From Takakia lepidozioides (Eukaryota > Streptophyta > Takakiopsida > Takakiales > Takakiaceae): a stretch of DNA of 64,000 nucleotides. The stretch spans positions 48,176,001 through 48,240,000 of the forward strand of contig CM060733.1 in the NCBI GenBank assembly GCA_030704615.1. The letters are read 5' to 3'. The notes under the pieces are model-generated. The model was given only the letters and a program-made list of their open reading frames with translations, was not told the DNA's origin and did not search any database. Below are positions 58,681 to 64,000 of this stretch, piece after piece; within the stretch, counting starts at the first letter, position 1, and each line of letters starts with the position of its first letter. Both the position numbers and the translations under genes were made by a program.

Positions 58681-59229
58681 TACTCGATGAGCAGCCAAGT
58701 TCCTGAACCACGGGGTACGGAGGTGGAGTTGGATCCACAGCATGGGAGGCAAGCTGTCAGGCCAGCTTCCTCAGTCATTCACATTTGCGGAGACAGTGTC
58801 GACGCCGTCCATGGCACCTAGTTCTCGCCCGACTGTTACCGAGGCGGAGGTTACTATGGCCATTGGGGAGAGCTACACGGGCAGCACCACTACCTAGTGT
58901 TGGCAAGGCTACGGCATCTAGTCGTGCTGCTGGGGGCGGCCACAGCTGTGTGTCATGCTCCATTGTTCTCTGGCTACCATGATTGCGACGCCGAGGTAAG
59001 ACCAGCTAAGGTGTTCAGGCTGCAGCGACACTGAGGTGAGAGTGGGGAGGTTACTTCATCTTCTGCAGAGATATTGGGAGGTGTAGTGCCGGAGGGATCC
59101 TCGGATGTGAAGGTCAAGACTACCACGGCGGCGCCCGACAAGCTGCACTACCAGTTGATGGAGCTGTCAGCTAGGCCCAGCCATTGAGCGTGCCATGGTG
59201 ACACCTGGAGTTGTCATGTTAGACAACCA

Positions 59230-59640
59230 GGAGACATTTTTCTGTTTGAGTGGACGGCAGGCAAGAGGTACCGACCACTGCGGGTCTTGTTGGACTCGGG
59301 AGCTCAGCCATTGATGCTGGGCAGAGCTGCTATTGCATGCTTGAGCCTCATGGAGGCGGATATGGAGCCATGCCCTTTCCAGATACAGACATCTCTGGAG
59401 GATCAAGCAAGCTCGAGGCATGACACGGCGTGAGTTGGCTATCAGACTACAGCCGGATCATCCTACAGATGGCTCAATGATGAGAGCCAATGTCATTGTG
59501 ACGACTCGGTCTCGTACGATGTCTTTGTTGGTGGGGCAGTGTTGTACCACATGGGCTTCATCCCTGGATTTTTGGGAGGAGTCAGCTTCCTATAGGCCTG
59601 GATGGGCAGAGCAGGGAGGGCCGGCGTATGCAGCTCCCTC
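59230..59640 (+). pseudogene. aspartic protease of outer element
   Basis: RPLRVLLDSGAQPLMLG (about 59271-59321) has the D-S-G-A core of retroviral-type aspartic proteases, inside a frame that continues for about 40 codons. Downstream pieces (MTRRELAIRLQPDHP; DFWEESASYRPGW) in shifted frames resemble the strand-and-linker part that follows such proteases in Ty3 polyproteins. Confidence 0.65.
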
Positions 59641-59936
59641 TGACGTTCATAAGGAGATTTCGGTTGCCCAGCGAGGCAAGATGCCAACACTGGCAGCATT
59701 CATAGAGGATGACATGTATGGTATGGCAGAGTTGCTTGCCATGGTTGCTCACACTCCATTGTGGGGCTCGAGCAAGGATTTGCAGCGGTTGCTGATTGTC
59801 GTGTGCAACAAGCCTGGATAGAGGCTTTTGTACTGTCAGGAGAGGAGGACAGTGCGGGGTTACACCAGTCCACCTCATTGTCACCATTGACACCAGCACA
59901 CCGATCATGGGGCAGTGTCCCGGATAAAGCATTTGC

Positions 59937-60930
59937 CTTCTGGACTTGTTTGAACGGGATCAACATTGGTTGGGCTGCTGTTCTACATGGAGGTGTACGG
60001 GTACGACGTACCTATATGTGGAGAGGATGAGACTGCACAATGCTCTCCCTACGCCATGTGCTCAGTTGGTGCAGCAGTACCCTGATTTGTTGCTGGTGTC
60101 TGCAGTTCGTGGATATCAGCATGCCTTGCCAGGAGACATTTCGTTGTTGGGGAGGATTTGAGCGGGTTTGGTTCCATTGATTGGTAGTGGCAGTTGGCCC
60201 TGCCAAGGGCATTCCCTCAGTCGGCATGGCAATGGATTGCAGACTCGAGGTCGGTCTATTTTGGGAGATGGTCGGGTTTGCGCCACTTACAGTTTCATCA
60301 AGCTGTATCTCTCCAGCATACATCTTGGAGAATGTGCCACTGATGGGCAATTCTCGGGCCAGGGATGCTAGTGTGGCACCAGTTTGGTCGTGGCTTGGGT
60401 CAAGCAATGTTGCTGGATGCAGCTATAGTGGGTCTAGGCTCATCGTCCACGGCTATGGTGGACTAACTTGATGCCACCCGCACTGCTCAGGCGTGCATTT
60501 GATTGTGTCGCGGCCAGCACACCTCACATTGGATAGCATTTTGGACACAGGGAGGCAGTCTCAGCATGTGAGACACGATGACCGTTCGCCTTGCAGTGGG
60601 CAACAATGGGTCAACCACACGCACTACCTACACTGCTCAGCTTCCCAAGATCGCATGCTTTCCGGGAATGTGGAGCTTGGCCTCTGTGGGATGCTCAGTT
60701 GCAGCAGTTAGTGGAGCCTAATGCCGACGAGCGAGACTGCTATGGGTTTTTCGCATTAGGACCACGCGGTGTCTTCTCTTTCTGAGGCATTACGTCGTCA
60801 GGTTTTGGGGGCAAGCAATGGATATAAATTGCTTGACCTGGATTTATCAGCTTGGCTATGCTGAGCAACGTAGAGTGCGGAGTGCACTTCCCTTGACGGT
60901 CTCTCTGCCTACCGAGATGGTACAATCAAG
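59937..60930 (+). pseudogene. C5-cytosine DNA methyltransferase domain carried by the outer retrotransposon
   Basis: Three plus-strand frames together show the ordered motifs of a DNA cytosine-5 methyltransferase. Motif I: LLDLF (59937-59951), then the shifted GINIGWAAVLHGG. Motif IV: SWPCQGHS with the catalytic Cys codon at 60201-60203, followed by HGNGLQ. Motif VI: AYILENVPLMGNSRA with Glu-Asn-Val at 60328-60336. Motif VIII: AHRPRLWWTNL (about 60436-60470). Then a target-recognition-like stretch with LDSILDTGRQ and SFPRSHAF. Motif IX region: ADER...AMGF (60739-60750). Motif X: LRRQVLG and GQAMDINCLTWIYQLG (up to about 60860). Such enzymes methylate cytosine with S-adenosylmethionine. Frameshifts and stops separate the motifs, so this copy is not active as written. 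It sits in sense between protease and RT, hence inside pol. The length, about 310 codons, fits a lone catalytic domain. Confidence 0.82.
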
Positions 60931-61439
60931 TGAGTGGGGGCGATCCAGTGAAGACCACGGGTGTAACATCCATGGCACACGTGGGAGGTGCTCGAGTTCA
61001 GAGGGAGTTTGCAGCCAAGCGTTGTGATGGATGAGGTTGGGATTCTTCTCGGGTTGAGAGGTCCTCAAGGATGAGATGATGGGGCAGGATGAGGCCTTGT
61101 CATTGACTAAGCAGGCAGGGAGTACTGCTCATGAGGTGGCGGCATAGCACCACGGGACGCGTCCTCTACCTCTAAGTCTATACTGGACTTAAGGTGCAGT
61201 TACGGAGGACAATTGGAGACCTGACTTGGACCCATTGTCACTGGAGGAGAAGAGACAACGTATCGCGGTTCATGAGGGCTACAGGAATTGCTTTGCCTTC
61301 ACTTTGAAGGTTTGGTGGGAGCATTGAAGGTCAGGAGATTCATATGAGTTGGCCACAAACACGCCAATCTTTCGGAGACCCTATAGATACAGTGACATGG
61401 AGAGGGCTTTGATTTAGATGAGGACTCAAGATCTCTGGG

Positions 61440-62350
61440 AGGCTGGTTTGGTGGAGCTCTTTGGTGGAGAGTAATGCTTCAGCCACGGTGATGCCAGCCA
61501 AGAAGGATGTCTATGGCAATTGGACGGAGAGACGTATGTGCGGTGATTATCGGCCTGTAATCGTCAGACCAAGTCCGATACGTATGCCATGCCCACACCG
61601 AAGGAGATCTTTGATGCCATTGGGCATGCCAAGGTCTTTAGCACTTTGGACTTGCGGTCCGGATATCACCAGTTGCCGATCAAGAAGGCGGACAAGCAGA
61701 AGACGACATTCTGGGGGATCAATGAGCACGGGAATGATTGCTTATATCAATGGCGATTCTTACCATTCGGGCTTAAGAACGCTCCTGCAGAGTTCCAGAG
61801 AGTCATGGACAGGATTCTAGCAGGGGTAGACTTTGCTCGTGCACATAGATGACATCATCATCTTTAGTGCTACGGTGGAGGAGCACGAGAGACACCTTCA
61901 GGTGGTGTTTGAGCGCTTGAGAGCGCACGGATTGAAATTACATCCGGGAAGTGCAAGTTCTTCCACAACCAGATTGAGTATCTGGGCCACATGATATATC
62001 CTGGAGGATTGGGGGTGCACCAGACTAAGGTAGAGGCCATCGCACAGATTCCATGTCCCACGGATGTGAGCCGAGTTCGAACTTTCATGGGGTTGGCAAA
62101 CTCCTATAGACGGTTTGTCAAGGGATTTAGTGTTATTGCAAAGGCTCTAACCAAGCTGACGAAGGTAGACCAGGAGTGGCAGTGGGAAGATGAGCAAGAG
62201 CGAGCTTTTCAGGAGCTCAAGGCGAGGTTGACCTCGGCGCTGATCTTGAGACGACCTATCAGGGGGCGTCCCTTTCAGGTGCATACAGATTGGAGCATGC
62301 TGGGGCTTGGAGCGGTTCTCACACATGTGATGAGGGAAGAGAGTTCGTAG
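61440..62350 (+). pseudogene. reverse transcriptase of outer element
   Basis: RT motifs are [39 protein letters not shown] and FLPFGLKNAPAEFQRVMDR. After a one-base frame change near 61845 comes VHIDDIIIFSATVEEHERHL (catalytic YIDD read as HIDD). Then come YLGHMIYPGG and RTFMGLANSYRRFVKGF. The frame is good apart from that shift and an early stop at about 61471. Confidence 0.88.
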
Positions 62351-62649
62351 TGGCTTATGCTAGCCGCTCGAACAACGCTGCAGAGTCTAAGTATAGCTCA
62401 TATGAGGGGGAGTGCTTAGCTGCAGTGTGGGCCGTGACACTCTTCAGGTGCTATCTATACGGCAATCTCTTCACCCTTATCATGGATCACCAGCAACTCA
62501 AGTGGTTGATGGAGTCAGACAAGCTTACGGGGAAGCTTGCACGGTGGGCACTTATACTCCAGGAGTATGACTTTCAGGTTGTGCATCGACCGGGTTTGGT
62601 CAATAGGGATGCGGATGGATTCAGTTGCAATCCATGCACGAGCCAGTAA
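62250..62649 (+). pseudogene. RNase H of outer element
   Basis: FQVHTDWSMLGLGAVL marks the RNase H start (HTD-W-S, with D as first catalytic residue). Next come EFVVAYASRSNNAAE, YEGECLAAVWAV (catalytic Glu) and FTLIMDHQQLKWLM (catalytic Asp). The domain ends VNRDADGFSCNP, as in Ty3 elements (usually N-x-A-D-x-L-S-R). One frame change lies near 62340. Confidence 0.85.
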
Positions 62650-62879
62650 GATGACACTGGAGCTCGGTGGCATGGTGAGACGGACGAGGAGATGGTGCCG
62701 GGATGGCATGCATCTGTCTTTTTGTGTATCTTGGCATCGGAAGGTCAGATTGGACCTACAACAGGGATGACTGTAGATGGAGTGTCTGAGGACCCTAAGG
62801 CTAGTGATGAGCCAGGCGGTGCCAGAGATATACATGAGGATTCAGTTGTGTTGGACTACCTCCGCACTGGAGACACGGC

Positions 62880-64000
62880 AGCTAGTGTGACTGCCAAGGA
62901 GAGGGATCGGATCCTGCAACGAGCCAAAAGGTTCAAGTGGGAGGGGATACACCTGCTTCGAGTGTGGGAGGATGGTCGGGTGAGGATCATGCCTCACCCA
63001 ACACAGCGTGCACGGTTAGTGCGGCATGCCCATGAGGAGTTGGGGCATTTTGGAGTGCGACGCACTCATAGTTTACTGCAGGGGCAGTATTGGGCGTGGT
63101 ATGCACACAGAGGTGCAACAGTTTGTGGCTAGGTGCATGGTGTGTGACAGGGTGCGTGCTTCATTCAACGCCCCTACACCACAGTTGCATCCATTACCCA
63201 TCATGGGATTGGGCTACAGGTGGAGTCTTGACTTCGCAGGGCTGTTGCCACTGACGATGCGCCACCACAGATATGTATTGATGATGGTGGAACACTTCTC
63301 CAAGTGGATTGAGTTGGTTCCATTGCCTGACAAGGCTAGTGAGGGGGCTGCGTATGCATTCCTGGATCGTGTGCTTAGCCGATTTGGTGCTCCAATTGAG
63401 GTACTCACGGACCAAGGGAGAGAGTTCTTGGGGGAGTTTCAGGCTTTGTATGATAAAGCCTTGATAGACCAGCGTACCACTTCTCGGGATCATCCTGAGA
63501 CCGATGGCTTGGCAGAGAGAGTGGTGCAGACGGTGAAGAGGGGTTTACACAAATATGGCTTGCAAAAGGGACACCTAGGAGATTGGGATCTTCAGCTACC
63601 TTGGTTAGCCATGGGCTACAGGTTCAGCAAGCAAGCATCACTTGCCTCCTTCTCACCATATTTCCTTCTCTTTGGCCGAGAGCCGGATTTGCATGCATCT
63701 ATTCGCAGGGAGGCTGCAGTAGTCCTCAACCTTGCTGATCCGGATGTGTGGACACAAGCATGTGCCCAGCGGGCAGAGTTGTTCAAGAGAGTCATGCCTA
63801 TGGCTTTTGAGAATCTTGCTATTGCCCAACACCGAGACACATTGAGGTATGTCACTATACGTGGAGGGGGATATCGGCCAGGTGTTCGGCGTTTCCACCC
63901 TGGGGACTATGTGTATCTGCAGCAGACAGCGCCTACAACCTTGGATGTCACAGCAGAACGTGTGATTCTAAGGGTCAGGGAGGTGTTACCTTCAGGAGTG
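62880..64000 (+). CDS. integrase of outer element (partial at right edge)
   Basis: The amino-terminal zinc-binding part has HAHEELGHFGVRRTHSLLQG, then, after a shift near 63110, ARCMVCDRVRAS (H2C2 finger). The catalytic core follows: SLDFAGLLPL (first Asp), VLTDQGREFLGEF (second Asp) and HPETDGLAERVVQTVKRGL (Glu). From about 63116 to the window end the frame is open for some 290 codons, through PYFLLFGREPDL and RFHPGDYVYLQQ, the typical Ty3 carboxy part. The end lies outside the window. This open stretch contrasts with the broken upstream domains. Confidence 0.88.

Larger units (their letters stand above)
49739..64000 (+). mobile_element. outer Ty3/Gypsy retrotransposon encoding a DNA methyltransferase (interrupted, runs off the edge)
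   Basis: Internal domains in order on the plus strand: gag (start near 49739, interrupted at 50129 by the inner element, resuming at 57068), two zinc knuckles (about 58075-58200), aspartic protease (LLDSGAQPLMLG, about 59286-59321), C5-cytosine methyltransferase (59937-60930), reverse transcriptase (61440-62150), RNase H (62250-62650) and integrase (62890-64000). RT before integrase is the Ty3/Gypsy order. Many stops and frameshifts break the frames before 61.5 kb, whereas the integrase is open to the edge. The 5' border is uncertain and the 3' LTR is not in the window. Confidence 0.8.

Noticed and set aside
59937-60930. Methyltransferase as an independent host gene invaded by a retrotransposon
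   Set aside because: It has no introns, start or flanking non-element DNA, and lies in sense between protease and RT, so a domain of the element is the simpler reading, although other copies are needed to prove it.

Overview
The window reads as nuclear DNA of a land plant that is not a flowering plant. The genes have many introns, PPR-DYW organelle RNA-editing factors occur more than once, and at 37.3-46.5 kb there is a class C flavodiiron protein gene (FLVA). Algae, bryophytes, lycophytes and gymnosperms keep flavodiiron proteins; angiosperms have lost them. Amplified PPR-DYW genes and the repeat load favour a lycophyte or another seed-free plant, but I cannot fix the lineage from this sequence alone.

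Layout, left half. The 3' end of a PPR-DYW gene enters at 3-230. A three-exon organic cation transporter follows (2280-5505, +). eIF3g (6493-8808, -) and IMP4 (9159-13843, +) form a head-to-head pair 350 bp apart; both structures are complete and in frame at every splice. From 14 to 19 kb lie LINE 3' ends and a 117-bp minisatellite of about 12 copies. A leucine-rich-repeat receptor-like gene with lesions (19164-22077, +) and a more damaged copy 13 kb away (32313-35371, +) flank a minus-strand locus. That locus is a PPR-DYW open frame (23483-26566) preceded by tandemly duplicated exon pairs encoding the PDF motif of organellar single-strand-binding (OSB) proteins (26567-28646). LINE and hAT relics lie at 29.7-31.9 kb.

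Right half. FLVA occupies 37.3-46.5 kb, with LINE 3' ends stacked in two introns. Its usual last exon is not visible, and retroelement DNA follows. A complete Ty3/Gypsy chromovirus with LTRs, a perfect 5-bp target duplication (TCATG), a tRNA-iMet primer site and a chromodomain sits at 50130-57062. It is inserted in the gag region of a second Ty3/Gypsy element that runs from about 49.7 kb past the right edge.

The most interesting discovery is in that second element. Between its protease (59.3 kb) and reverse transcriptase (61.5 kb) it carries a frameshifted but clearly recognisable C5-cytosine DNA methyltransferase domain (59937-60930), with motifs I, IV, VI, VIII, IX and X in order. Retrotransposons carrying DNA methyltransferases are known from dinoflagellates and a charophyte alga, so a land-plant copy would be notable.

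Caution: the two LTRs of the inner element differ mainly by one-base changes in homopolymer runs, so some frameshifts in repeated DNA may be assembly errors. The single-copy genes are free of such breaks. I found no tRNA, rRNA or CRISPR.
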